Positions 18,468-27,414 are shown, numbered from the stretch's first letter. The stretch is DNA of 52,814 nt from Cecembia lonarensis LW9 (GCF_000298295.1 NZ_AMGM01000025.1:1-52814); one strand, 5' to 3'. The notes: generated by a model from the letters alone, not told the origin. Numbers and translations are program-made.

Positions 18468-18750
18468 AAGGAAGTTAATTTAACACCTTTTTCTCTATTG
18501 ATCTGGGGAATCAAAAGCGCATGTGACTGATTTTAGCATCACATAGAAATTTAAGGTTTGAAAAGAGGAAATCAAAAATGAATTACACCAAAGGAAAAAT
18601 TCTAAAAATTAATCATTAATCCGAATTTTTAAATCAACATAAACCCGATTAACAAAATTTTTCATTATTCAATTCAACAAATTGATATATTCAAGGATTA
18701 ACAGGGTCTCATCATTCTCCTTACCTTGATAAACAAGTTTTCCTAGCATT

Positions 18751-20103
18751 ATGAAAAACCCAAAAGACTCCAGAAGAGGATTCATTAAAAAATCCTTGAC
18801 TGCCTCAGCAGCCTTAAGCTTGGGAGGCGTTTTACCTACCTTTGGTGCAAAAAGCTACCGCAATATTTTAGGTGCCAATGAGCGGATCAAGGTAGCGGTG
18901 ATGGGCGTAAATAGCAGAGGGCTGGCCTTGGCTTTGAACTTTGCTTCGCAGCCAAATGCAGAAGTACTCCATATCTGCGAGGTGGATAAGCATGCTGCAG
19001 AAAAATGCATAGCAGCTGTTTCTGATGCTCAGCAAAATAGACCAAAAGACACACCTGATTTCAGAAAAAGTTTGGAAGACAAAGAACTGGATGTTTTGGT
19101 TGTTGCAGCCCCTGACCATTGGCATGCACCTGCGGCCATCTTGGCCTGCAAAGCGGGAAAGGATGTTTATCTGGAAAAACCTGCAAGCCATAATCCCCAT
19201 GAAGGAGAATTGTTGCTTAAAGCCACGGATAAATATAAAAGAATCATCCAAATGGGAAATCAGCGAAGGTCCTGGCCCCATGTGGTTGAAGCCATAAAAG
19301 CGCTCCATGCAGGGGTTATCGGCAGACCCTATATGGCAAAAACATGGTACAGTAATAACAGGGCCCCCATTGGTATCGGAAAAAAAGTACCTGTTCCACA
19401 ACATCTGGATTATGACTTATGGCAAGGCCCGGCGCCAAGAGAGGATTATCGTGACAATATCATCCATTACAATTGGCATTGGTTCTGGAACTGGGGAACT
19501 GGAGAGGCATTGAACAATGGCACCCATATGGTAGATCTGGCCCGATGGGGTTTGCAGGTAGATTACCCAACCAAAGTGAGTTCGGCCGGAGGACGCTACC
19601 ACTATCAAGATGATTGGGAGACACCAGACACCCAGATTATCAACCTGGAATTTGAAAACAAAAGCCTTATCACCTGGGAAGGAAGGAGCTGTAATGGGCT
19701 GAATGTGGAAGGCTCCAGTGTAGGGGTAATCTTTTATGGTGAAGAAGGTGCCATCAAAATTGATGGGGGAAATAATTACAGCATTTTGGACCGCCAAAAT
19801 AAAGTGGTCAAGGAAGTAAAATATGATAGACCCGTGGATCCCAGGAACCTTTCGGATCCTACCCATGAATTGGATAGCATCCATATCCAAAACATGTTTG
19901 ATGCGATCCGAAAAGGAACCCCTTTGGCTGCAGATATTTATGGAGGGCAGACCAGTACCCTTTTGGTACAATTGGGAAATATCGCCCAACGTGTAGGCCG
20001 ATCATTGGATATAGATACCAAAACAGGCCACATCCTTAACAACCCTGAAGCTCAGCAATACTGGTCAAGGGAATATGAACCTGGATGGGAACCGAGTGTT
20101 TAG
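18751..20103 (+). CDS. Tat-exported Gfo/Idh/MocA oxidoreductase (start of symporter-nagBA operon)
   Basis: A 450-residue protein with a Tat signal (DSRRGFIKKSLTASAALSLG). Rossmann loop VAVMGVNSRGLALA, substrate motif PDHWH and YLEKPAS; the C-terminal domain contains GTGEALNNGTHMVDLARWGL, resembling the GxxxDxGxHxxD block of this subfamily. It is the first gene of a tight plus-strand operon: the symporter starts 15 bp later and nagBA follows 6 bp after that. The link with amino-sugar catabolism makes an N-acetylated hexoside substrate, or GH109-like activity, a fair guess. Context suggests the product is imported by the symporter. Confidence 0.92.
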   Translation: MKNPKDSRRGFIKKSLTASAALSLGGVLPTFGAKSYRNILGANERIKVAVMGVNSRGLALALNFASQPNAEVLHICEVDKHAAEKCIAAVSDAQQNRPKDTPDFRKSLEDKELDVLVVAAPDHWHAPAAILACKAGKDVYLEKPASHNPHEGELLLKATDKYKRIIQMGNQRRSWPHVVEAIKALHAGVIGRPYMAKTWYSNNRAPIGIGKKVPVPQHLDYDLWQGPAPREDYRDNIIHYNWHWFWNWGTGEALNNGTHMVDLARWGLQVDYPTKVSSAGGRYHYQDDWETPDTQIINLEFENKSLITWEGRSCNGLNVEGSSVGVIFYGEEGAIKIDGGNNYSILDRQNKVVKEVKYDRPVDPRNLSDPTHELDSIHIQNMFDAIRKGTPLAADIYGGQTSTLLVQLGNIAQRVGRSLDIDTKTGHILNNPEAQQYWSREYEPGWEPSV

Positions 20104-20118
20104 CAATCCTGTAGCCTC

Positions 20119-21578
20119 ATGAAGCTTAGCAAACTAGACCTGTTCATCATCGGCCTGTTTTTTTACTCATGCTGGCCATTGGTGTCTATGCCTATTTCAG
20201 AAATAAAAATTCAGAAGATTATTTCGTGGCAGGAGGAAATCTTCCATGGTGGCTGTCCGGAATTTCCCACCACGTCTCCGGCTACAGCGGAGCAGTATTT
20301 GTGGCTTATGCGGCTTTGGCCTATACCCATGGCATATCGGTTTATTTCTGGTGGGCATTCACCATTGGTATCGGCATCCTGGTGAGTGCCAAAAAATTCC
20401 CGGTGCTTTGGATGAAATTAAGGAAAGTTTTCCATATCCAATCGCCTTTGGAGTTTTTAAAAAACAGGTACAATCTCTTTACCCAGCAATTGATGGCCTG
20501 GTCAGGCGTATTGCTCAAACTATTCGATATAGGAGCCAAATGGGCTTCGATTGCTATTTTATTGAATGTATTTACCGGAATCAGCCTGCCTGTAGGAATT
20601 TTGGTCTCTGGAGGAATTTCCCTGCTTTATATCACCTTTGGCGGGCTATGGGCGGTCGTCATCACGGATTTCGCCCAATTTATCGTTCAACTATTGGCGG
20701 GAGTGGTGATGTTTATCGCTGTACTCATGCATCTTGATGGGCTATCAACCCTTTCTAGCCTTTGGCAAAATCTACCTGAAGGAAATAGTCAAGTTTTCAA
20801 TGAACCTTATACTGTTGGATTTGCCCTGGCTTTCCTTTTCATCAATTTTCTGTCCTATAATGGTGGGCAATGGAACCTGGCTACCCGTTACATTTCAAGC
20901 CCTTCTGAACAGCAGGTGGTAAAAGCTGCTAAATTATCCGGGTGGTTGTATCTGATTTGGCCTTTGATCCTCTTTTTTCCGATGTGGGCAGCACCTGTCC
21001 TACTACCGGATTTGGCAGATCCCAGCCAATCTTATGGTGAGTTGACCTTGCTTTTACTACCTTCGGGATTGGTAGGTTTGGTTATCGCTTCCCTGTTTGC
21101 CAACACCATGTCCATGACTTCTTCCGACATCAACACCATAGCAGCGGTAATCAGCCGGGATATACTTCCAAACCTTTCGAGAAAAATCCATCCAAACTCT
21201 CTGAAAACAGCCAGGTCGGTCACCTTTGTCTTTACCTCCATGACCATATTAGTGGCATTACAATATGAATATTTTGGTGGCGTGGTAGGCTTGATCATCT
21301 CCTGGTTTGGCGCATTGGTTGGCCCAATAGCCGTACCGTTACTTTTGGGCTTGATACCCACCTTTAGGACATGTGGTCCGGCTGCAGCCATCTCTTCAGT
21401 TATTGCTGGACTGTTGGCATTTGTATTGACAAAAAATGTGGAAATTGGTAGCCTTGCCGTTCAGGTCAGCTTGCCATTGATGATTTCATTCCTCACTTAT
21501 ATGACAGTAGGCCTTCTTTCCAAGGGAAAAGTTCCCGAAAAAGTAAGCACCATGTTGTCACAATTATATCAAAATTAA
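20119..21578 (+). CDS. Sodium:solute symporter (SSS family) with apparent 1-nt frameshift in helix 1
   Basis: Multi-span Na+-coupled transporter. As sequenced, the ATG at 20119 encodes MKLSKLDLFIIGLFF and then leaves frame at a run of seven Ts (20158-20164). Another frame, open from an ATG at 20169, carries the remaining 469 residues (MLAIGVYAYFRNKNSEDYFV, then FVAYAALAYTHG, GGLWAVVITDFAQFIVQ and a C-terminal helix). Adding one T gives an unbroken first helix (GLFFLLMLAIGVYAYF) and a protein of about 486 residues that fits the family. Options are a sequencing error, a phase-variable or slippage site, or a real start at 20169 with half of helix 1 lost. Operon context suggests an amino sugar or oxidised sugar as substrate. 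Confidence 0.88.
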
Positions 21579-21584
21579 AAATCC

Positions 21585-23462
21585 ATGCAGGTACAAGTTT
21601 ATCAAAACCGCAGAGAAATGGGTGAGGCTGCCGGAGGTTGGATTGAGAAGAAAATCCTTGAACTCGTCGGGCTAAAAGATGAAATCCGGATAATATTTGC
21701 CGCTGCACCCTCACAAAATGAATTTTTAAGTTACCTCAGGAAATCTTCTATTATCCCTTGGGAAAAGGTGGTGGCGTTTCATATGGATGAGTACATAGGA
21801 CTTGAACCTTCCCATCCCGCTTTGTTCTCCAATTTTTTGAAAGCCGCATTGTTTGACCATGTTCCTTTCAAACAGGTGCATCTAATTGATGGGGATAATT
21901 CTATTGAAAAAGAATGTGAAAGGTATGCCACAATTTTAAATGAAAAAGGGATAGATATCGTATGCATGGGCATCGGTGAAAATGGACATATTGCCTTCAA
22001 TGACCCTCCTGTGGCCGATTTCAACGATACAAAATATGTCAAGGAGGTGGAATTGGATGAGGTCTGCAGACAGCAACAGGTAAATGACGGCTGCTTTGAG
22101 AACTTGAGCACTGTACCGACCTATGCAATAACTTTAACCGTTCCTGCCTTATTGAATGCGGAATGCATCTGCTGTGTGGTCCCGGGGCCAAATAAAAAAG
22201 AGGCTGTGCATCAAACTCTTTACGGTCCGGTATTTGAATCTTGTCCAGCCTCTATTCTTAGAGGACATTGGAATTGTAAGTTGTTTACTGACAAGGATGC
22301 TCTTCCCCAAGTTGACCCATGGACAGCTCAAGAAGACATTTTTGCCAAGGATATACTCACTGGAAAACTTTGCATTTTGGACGATCAGCTGGGCATCCGA
22401 CCCACTGCCATTAAAATTCTAAAAAATGAAAAAATGCAAATCCCCTATTGCGGACCAGGACTGATAGACCTACAGGTTAACGGGGTTGCAGGTGTAGATT
22501 TCAATGAAAGCGGGCTTACTTTAGGAGCTGTCCGTAAAGCGGTCAACGCCTTATTGAAAAAAGGGGTAACTGGATTCTTTCCTACATTGATCACGAATGA
22601 TCCAGAAATCATTTCACAAAACCTGAAAATCATCAACCAGTCCTGCAAAGATGATGCATTGATCAATTCCTGTATTTTGGGCATCCATTTGGAAGGCCCT
22701 TTTATCTCTCCCATTGAGGGTGCCAAAGGTGCCCATCCTGACAAACATATTCAAAAGCCCTATTGGGAATTGGTGGAAAAATACCAAAAAGCCAGCGGTG
22801 GCCGCATCAAACTCATCACTTTGGCCCCAGAACTGCAAGGTGCTGAAGCGTTGATCAAAAAATGTGTGCAGGAAAATATCCTCATCGCCATCGGACATTC
22901 AAACGCTTCTGCCACAGAAATTGATGTTGCGACAAAAGCCGGTGCCTCTCTTTCTACCCATTTGGGAAATGCTGTGCCACTCATGCTTCCAAGACATCCC
23001 AATATTCTCTGGGATCAATTGGCCAATGATGCCCTACATACCAGTCTGATTGCAGATGGTTTTCATTTGGATCCATCATTTTTGAAAGTTGTCCTGAAGG
23101 TTAAAGGGGAAAAAGCCTTTTTGATCAGCGACAGCACCAAATTCTGTGGCATGGAACCTGGCGCATACCAAAGCCCCATTGGAGAAGAAATTATTTTGGA
23201 AGAAAATGGACGTTTGGCTATGAAACATGGAAAAGGACTTTTAGCCGGTGCCGCCATGAATCTAATAGAAGGAGTGGAATATCTGGTAGAGAAAGAATTT
23301 CTTGAACTCCCAGAAGCATGGAGAATGGCATCGGAAATCCCAATGTCCTTTGCGGGATTGAAGCCAAAAAATGATTGGCTAATATTCAAATTGGAAAATG
23401 GATCATCCCTGAAAATTGACAAAGTCTTCAAACAAGGGGTACAATTTTCCATTCATAGTTAA
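21585..23462 (+). CDS. Fused glucosamine-6-phosphate deaminase (NagB) - N-acetylglucosamine-6-phosphate deacetylase (NagA)
   Basis: A 625-residue bifunctional enzyme. The NagB part (about residues 1-245) has VVAFHMDEYIGL (D68) and GIGENGHIAFND (H135); the last residue is Asp140 where E. coli NagB has its ring-opening Glu148. The NagA part (about 255-620) has GLIDLQVNG, the E. coli-type Q-x-N variant of the metal site, then HLEGPFIS, KGAHPD, GHSNAS, STHLGNA, ADGFHLD and the catalytic Asp of LISDS. NagA removes acetate from GlcNAc-6-P and NagB makes fructose-6-P and ammonia, so the fusion covers consecutive steps with the order reversed. It follows the symporter by 6 bp. No GlcNAc kinase is in the window. 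Confidence 0.92.
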   Translation: MQVQVYQNRREMGEAAGGWIEKKILELVGLKDEIRIIFAAAPSQNEFLSYLRKSSIIPWEKVVAFHMDEYIGLEPSHPALFSNFLKAALFDHVPFKQVHLIDGDNSIEKECERYATILNEKGIDIVCMGIGENGHIAFNDPPVADFNDTKYVKEVELDEVCRQQQVNDGCFENLSTVPTYAITLTVPALLNAECICCVVPGPNKKEAVHQTLYGPVFESCPASILRGHWNCKLFTDKDALPQVDPWTAQEDIFAKDILTGKLCILDDQLGIRPTAIKILKNEKMQIPYCGPGLIDLQVNGVAGVDFNESGLTLGAVRKAVNALLKKGVTGFFPTLITNDPEIISQNLKIINQSCKDDALINSCILGIHLEGPFISPIEGAKGAHPDKHIQKPYWELVEKYQKASGGRIKLITLAPELQGAEALIKKCVQENILIAIGHSNASATEIDVATKAGASLSTHLGNAVPLMLPRHPNILWDQLANDALHTSLIADGFHLDPSFLKVVLKVKGEKAFLISDSTKFCGMEPGAYQSPIGEEIILEENGRLAMKHGKGLLAGAAMNLIEGVEYLVEKEFLELPEAWRMASEIPMSFAGLKPKNDWLIFKLENGSSLKIDKVFKQGVQFSIHS

Positions 23463-23490
23463 TCGTTCCTCTTCGGATTTTAGATTTTAT

Positions 23491-23580
23491 TTTTGACGTG
23501 AAACTTAAATTTGTCGTGAAAATTTTTTTATAAAAATTTATGACGTAAATTTGTCGTGAATAAGAAAACTTACGACAATG
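23491..23580 (+). promoter_or_regulatory. Repeat-rich operator/promoter of the Fic gene
   Basis: The 15-mer TAAATTTGTCGTGAA occurs twice exactly (23506-23520 and 23546-23560), 40 bp apart. Related TGACGT words sit just before each copy, and an inverted half-site TTACGACAA (23570-23578) runs into the Fic start codon. The spacing of about four helical turns and overlap with the start suggest autoregulation, perhaps by the protein's own winged-helix domain. Confidence 0.55.
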
Positions 23581-24975
23581 ATTAATTCCACCACAAAACA
23601 TGAGCTTTACGCTATCCAGAATTTGATAGCAAAAAACACTTATGGTGCCTCCATTGAGGACATCATGAGTGGAAGTGGGCTTAATCTGGAATTGAGGACC
23701 TTGCAGCGTAGGCTTAAAAAACTAAAAGAGGAAGGAATTATTTACACAACCGGAGGGTCAAAATCCACCAGATACCATCTTTCCTATTCAGACCATCTGG
23801 TAAGAGAAAGTGAACAGGAAAAGTTGATACGTCCCAAAAGAGAAGGCCTTTCCATTTCCAAAGAAGGTGAAAAAATCATTTCTTACCTTTCAAATCCCCT
23901 ATCGGACAGGAAAAAAGTCGGTTACAATATGGAGTTTTTAGATACCTACAGACCCAATATTGATGCTTACCTATCAGATGCAGATATCCATAAGCTGACT
24001 TTACTGGGATATACCAATAGTCAGCATCAGCCTGCGGGTACGCATGCCAGAGAAATCCTTAACCGACTGTTGATTGACCTTTCCTGGAACTCCAGCAGGT
24101 TGGAAGGGAATACCTATTCTTTATTGGATACCCAAAGACTGCTTGAATTGGGGGAATCTGCTGAGGGTAAGTCCTTAGAAGAGGCGCAAATGATCATCAA
24201 CCACAAAGATGCCATCGAGTTTTTGGTGGATTTAGGAGAAGAGTTGGACTTTAAGCCTTACATCTTGTTGAACCTTCATGCCCTACTTGCGGAAAACCTC
24301 ATGAAAGAACAGGCATCATTAGGAAGGTTACGATCCATGCCTGTCGGTATTTACCAGTCAGCTTACACGCCACTATCCATACCCCAATTGATAGCAGCGC
24401 AATTTGAGTTAATACTGAAAAAAGCAATGGAAATCAGCAATCCTTTTGAACAGGCATTCTTTATGATGGTGCATCTACCCTATTTGCAGCCATTTGATGA
24501 CGTTAATAAGAGGACTTCTAGGTTGGCGGCCAATATACCCTTGATCAAAAATAACCTTTCCCCAGTTTCTTTTGTGGAAGTTCCCAGTATGATTTATATG
24601 CAAGGGATTCTTGGTGTATATGAATTGAATCAGGTTGATCTGTTAAAGGATGTGTTTATGTGGGCTTACGAAAAATCAGCGTTACGCTATGCGGCCATAA
24701 GACAGACCATCAGTGAACCTGATCCCTTCCGGACTAAATACCGGGATAATATCAAAAATCTGATCATGAAGATTGTTTCCGAAAATTTGAGCCCTAATGA
24801 GGGCACTAATTTGATTCAATCTACAGCCAATCATCTTCCAAAAATAGACAGTGATAGATTCCGGGAAATGGTGGAAGGTGACCTGCTTGTGCTCAATGAG
24901 GGTAATTTTGCCCGGTTCAAGGTTTCTCTGTCAGAGTTCAAAGCATGGAAAGAAAATTGGTCAAGGAAGGCTTAA
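23578..24975 (+). CDS. Fic-domain protein with N-terminal winged helix and non-canonical active-site motif
   Basis: A 465-residue cytoplasmic protein. Residues 1-75 look like a DeoR-type winged helix (LRTLQRRLKKLKEEGIIYTT). A class II inhibitory motif S-x3-E-G sits at S172-G177 (SSRLEGN). The Fic core reads QPFDDVNKRTSR (residues 304-315) where the canonical motif is HPFxxGNGRxxR: the catalytic His is Gln304 and both Gly are replaced (V309, K311), while N310 and R312 are kept. Canonical Fic proteins transfer AMP to hydroxyl side chains; this variant may not, or may use other chemistry. The gene has its own repeat-bearing promoter and overlaps the next convergent gene by 4 bp. Confidence 0.9.
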   Translation: MINSTTKHELYAIQNLIAKNTYGASIEDIMSGSGLNLELRTLQRRLKKLKEEGIIYTTGGSKSTRYHLSYSDHLVRESEQEKLIRPKREGLSISKEGEKIISYLSNPLSDRKKVGYNMEFLDTYRPNIDAYLSDADIHKLTLLGYTNSQHQPAGTHAREILNRLLIDLSWNSSRLEGNTYSLLDTQRLLELGESAEGKSLEEAQMIINHKDAIEFLVDLGEELDFKPYILLNLHALLAENLMKEQASLGRLRSMPVGIYQSAYTPLSIPQLIAAQFELILKKAMEISNPFEQAFFMMVHLPYLQPFDDVNKRTSRLAANIPLIKNNLSPVSFVEVPSMIYMQGILGVYELNQVDLLKDVFMWAYEKSALRYAAIRQTISEPDPFRTKYRDNIKNLIMKIVSENLSPNEGTNLIQSTANHLPKIDSDRFREMVEGDLLVLNEGNFARFKVSLSEFKAWKENWSRKA

Positions 24976-24990
24976 TTCCTTGACCTTTTT
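24959..24990. terminator. Bidirectional terminator containing the stop codons of both convergent genes
   Basis: GGTCAAGGAA (24959-24968) and TTCCTTGACC (24976-24985) form a perfect 10-bp stem. The 7-nt loop GGCTTAA holds the Fic stop TAA (24973-24975) and, on the other strand, the oxidoreductase stop (24972-24974). TTTTT follows on the plus strand and AATTTTCTTT on the minus strand. Confidence 0.85.
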
Positions 24991-25985
24991 GTTACCTCAT
25001 CCAAAAACACCCTTTCTCCCTTCAGCCTTTTGCTTTCATCTGCCGCTTCCATAAAAGCCAGGATCTCGAGTGTCTCCTCAGGCTGAACAGGAATAAGGCC
25101 TGTTTCGAAATATTTGACGATTTCAAGCAGTAACGGCTCGTATCCAGAATAAGGGCCTAATACCACATTCTTTTCTGTGGTAAAGACTGTTCCTCCATAA
25201 TCATGGACGCCTGATCGGGTTCCTCGAAAAGTTCCAATTCTTCCATCCTTCCAGGTACCGACTACCACATCGGTATTTTCAGTGCTAATTCTGACTAAGG
25301 ACTCACAACCGGTTCCCATGACGGTATACAAGGTCTCCACTCCATGTATTCCATACCAGAACAAATCAGGGTGGGAAGGTTCAATTGTGGCTGGACTAAA
25401 AGTATCTGCTCCGAGCACTTTGCTTTTATCTATTGCCTCAATTCCTTTGACATACCGTAAAGAAGAGGATGAAAAAACAGGAATACCATATTTTTCAGAA
25501 GCCTGAAAAATCTTAACCGCATCCGCATAGGATGCGGTAATCGGTTTGTCAATAAACATTCTTTTACCTGCCTTAAACACCTCCAAAGCCTGTTCCAGGT
25601 GTAATTTCCCATCATTGGTTTCCAGCAAAACCACATCTACCTGTTCGAGTAATTCAGCAATTGATCCCATAATCCTAACTCCCATTTTTTGAATTTCTTC
25701 CGTGTATCCGGGAATCCGGTCCATACTGGATGGGATATCTCTGCTTCCATGAGGATAGGCAGCCACTACATGGTAACCTAAATACTCCCCTGTATACTGA
25801 TGTTCATTTAAAACTTTGGTGAATGCGATGCTGTGAGAAGTATCTAATCCGATAATACCTACTTTTTTGCCTGTCTGCTTTGATGCCAAGGTCAGGTTTT
25901 GCCCCCCTAGAACACTTAAACCTAAAGTGGTCAGGGAAGCCCTCTTGATAAATTCTCTTCTGCTATTGGATAGGTTTTCAGTCAT
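24972..25985 (-). CDS. Tat-exported Gfo/Idh/MocA-like protein with altered nucleotide loop
   Basis: A 337-residue protein with a Tat signal (NSRREFIKRASLTTLGLSVLG). The Rossmann-type N-terminal domain is present, but the glycine loop reads VGIIGLDTSHSIAF instead of GxGxxG, and the usual EKP is DKP (MFIDKPITA). It is about 100 residues shorter than the three paralogues in this window. It may bind cofactor differently or act as an auxiliary subunit. The last codons lie in the terminator shared with the Fic gene. It is divergent from the 26080 paralogue across 94 bp. Confidence 0.88.
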   Translation of the reverse strand: MTENLSNSRREFIKRASLTTLGLSVLGGQNLTLASKQTGKKVGIIGLDTSHSIAFTKVLNEHQYTGEYLGYHVVAAYPHGSRDIPSSMDRIPGYTEEIQKMGVRIMGSIAELLEQVDVVLLETNDGKLHLEQALEVFKAGKRMFIDKPITASYADAVKIFQASEKYGIPVFSSSSLRYVKGIEAIDKSKVLGADTFSPATIEPSHPDLFWYGIHGVETLYTVMGTGCESLVRISTENTDVVVGTWKDGRIGTFRGTRSGVHDYGGTVFTTEKNVVLGPYSGYEPLLLEIVKYFETGLIPVQPEETLEILAFMEAADESKRLKGERVFLDEVTKRSRN

Positions 25986-26079
25986 AAAATTTTGTAAAAG
26001 TTACATCAGGTAATCTTGCTGAATCTAGTTAAATTTAATCTTTAAACCCAATCAAACCCAAAAAACCAATTTCTCAACC

Positions 26080-27414
26080 ATGAAGCCTTCAAGAAGAAAA
26101 TTCATTCGCCAAACCGCTCTTTCCACCTTGGGAATCGGGGCATTATCTATAGAGTCAAGTATGGCCTGGAGCAAAAAAAATCCCCCAAGCGATCAAGTGA
26201 ATGTGGCTTTGATTGGCTGCAATGGCCATGGATTTGGCATTTTGAGACATCACTTACAGGTTCCAGGTGTAAACTGTGTTGCTATTGCGGATGTGGATCA
26301 AAATGTTTTGGAAAGGAGGTCCCAAGAAATCAAAAATTCACATGGCCATCAACCCAAGCAATATGCTGACTTCCGAAAATTATTGGAAAACAAAGATATT
26401 GACGCGGTGATCATTGGCACACCTGACCACTGGCATTGCCTGCAAATGGTCTATGCCTGTCAGGCAGGTAAAGATGTATATGTGGAAAAGCCACTTGCAA
26501 ACAGCATCGGTGAATGCCAAATCATGGTGGATGCTGCCAACTATTACAAAAGGGTAGTGCAAGTAGGACAGCAGCAAAGGAGTGGATATACTTTTATGGA
26601 GCCTATCCGGCTAATCAAAGAAGGCCATATCGGGAAAATCAGAAAGGTAAATATTTGGTCCAATTTCAATTATGGAACAGGGGCAATGCCTGCCGAAGAT
26701 GATGAAATCCCCCAAGGTGTTGACTATGATTTTTGGTTAGGGCCTGCTCCGAAAAGGCCATTTAACCGGAACAGATTTCATGGAAGTTGGAGGCATTTTT
26801 GGGACTATGGGGGTGGATTGATGTCCGATTGGGGCGTTCATTTATTAGACATGGGAGTTTGGGCAATGAACAACCCCAAGGCTCCAGGAAAGGTAATTAC
26901 ACAAGCTTCCAATACTTCAAGTGATATACGGAATAGGGAAACTTTCGACAGCATGGCTGTATTGTATCCCCATGATGAATTTACGATCCAATGGGACATG
27001 TTGGGAGGTATTCAACAGGGCCCTTATGGAAAACCTTATGGCATAGCCTTTATTGGTGAGCGGGCTACCATAGTGGCTGACCGCAGAAGTTTTGAGATTT
27101 TTCCGGAATGGGACAGTGACAAAAAAGGACCCAAAATTGATCCATTATCCTTTACCGAAGGAAGAGAGTCCCATAACCTACATGTTGAGAATTTTGTGGA
27201 TTGTGTCAAATCAAGAAAGTCACCCATCTGCCCACCTGAAATTGGCAGAATTGCTGCGCTTTACGCCCATATCCCCAATATCTCTGGAAGGATAGGGGAA
27301 AGTGTTTTAGAATGGGATGATCAGAAGCAGGTTTTTAAAAACAACCAAAGAGCCAATGACTTCATTTTGCCTACTTATCGCTCCCCATGGGAAATCCCTA
27401 AAATTCCCAAATAA
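26080..27414 (+). CDS. Tat-exported Gfo/Idh/MocA oxidoreductase
   Basis: A 444-residue protein with a Tat signal (SRRKFIRQTALSTLGIGALS). The Rossmann loop VALIGCNGHGFG, the GTPDHWHC motif and VYVEKPLAN are intact, followed by HFWDYGGGLMSDWGVHLLDM, the conserved block of the exported subfamily. It is closest in form to the 18751 protein. It probably oxidises or reduces a sugar carbon in the periplasm with tightly bound NAD(P); substrate unknown. Divergent from the 24972-25985 gene and convergent with the sulfatase at 27471 (56 bp between stops). The 5' leader is A/C-rich without a Shine-Dalgarno, as usual for Bacteroidota. Confidence 0.92.
   Translation: MKPSRRKFIRQTALSTLGIGALSIESSMAWSKKNPPSDQVNVALIGCNGHGFGILRHHLQVPGVNCVAIADVDQNVLERRSQEIKNSHGHQPKQYADFRKLLENKDIDAVIIGTPDHWHCLQMVYACQAGKDVYVEKPLANSIGECQIMVDAANYYKRVVQVGQQQRSGYTFMEPIRLIKEGHIGKIRKVNIWSNFNYGTGAMPAEDDEIPQGVDYDFWLGPAPKRPFNRNRFHGSWRHFWDYGGGLMSDWGVHLLDMGVWAMNNPKAPGKVITQASNTSSDIRNRETFDSMAVLYPHDEFTIQWDMLGGIQQGPYGKPYGIAFIGERATIVADRRSFEIFPEWDSDKKGPKIDPLSFTEGRESHNLHVENFVDCVKSRKSPICPPEIGRIAALYAHIPNISGRIGESVLEWDDQKQVFKNNQRANDFILPTYRSPWEIPKIPK

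Noticed and set aside
18868-19989. Long minus-strand frames (178 and 190 residues) opposite an oxidoreductase
   Set aside because: Codon-shadow frames inside a well-supported gene with intact motifs on the other strand.
20246-20737. 163-residue alternative plus-strand frame inside the symporter
   Set aside because: The symporter frame carries family motifs throughout; this frame has no domain and is a shadow.
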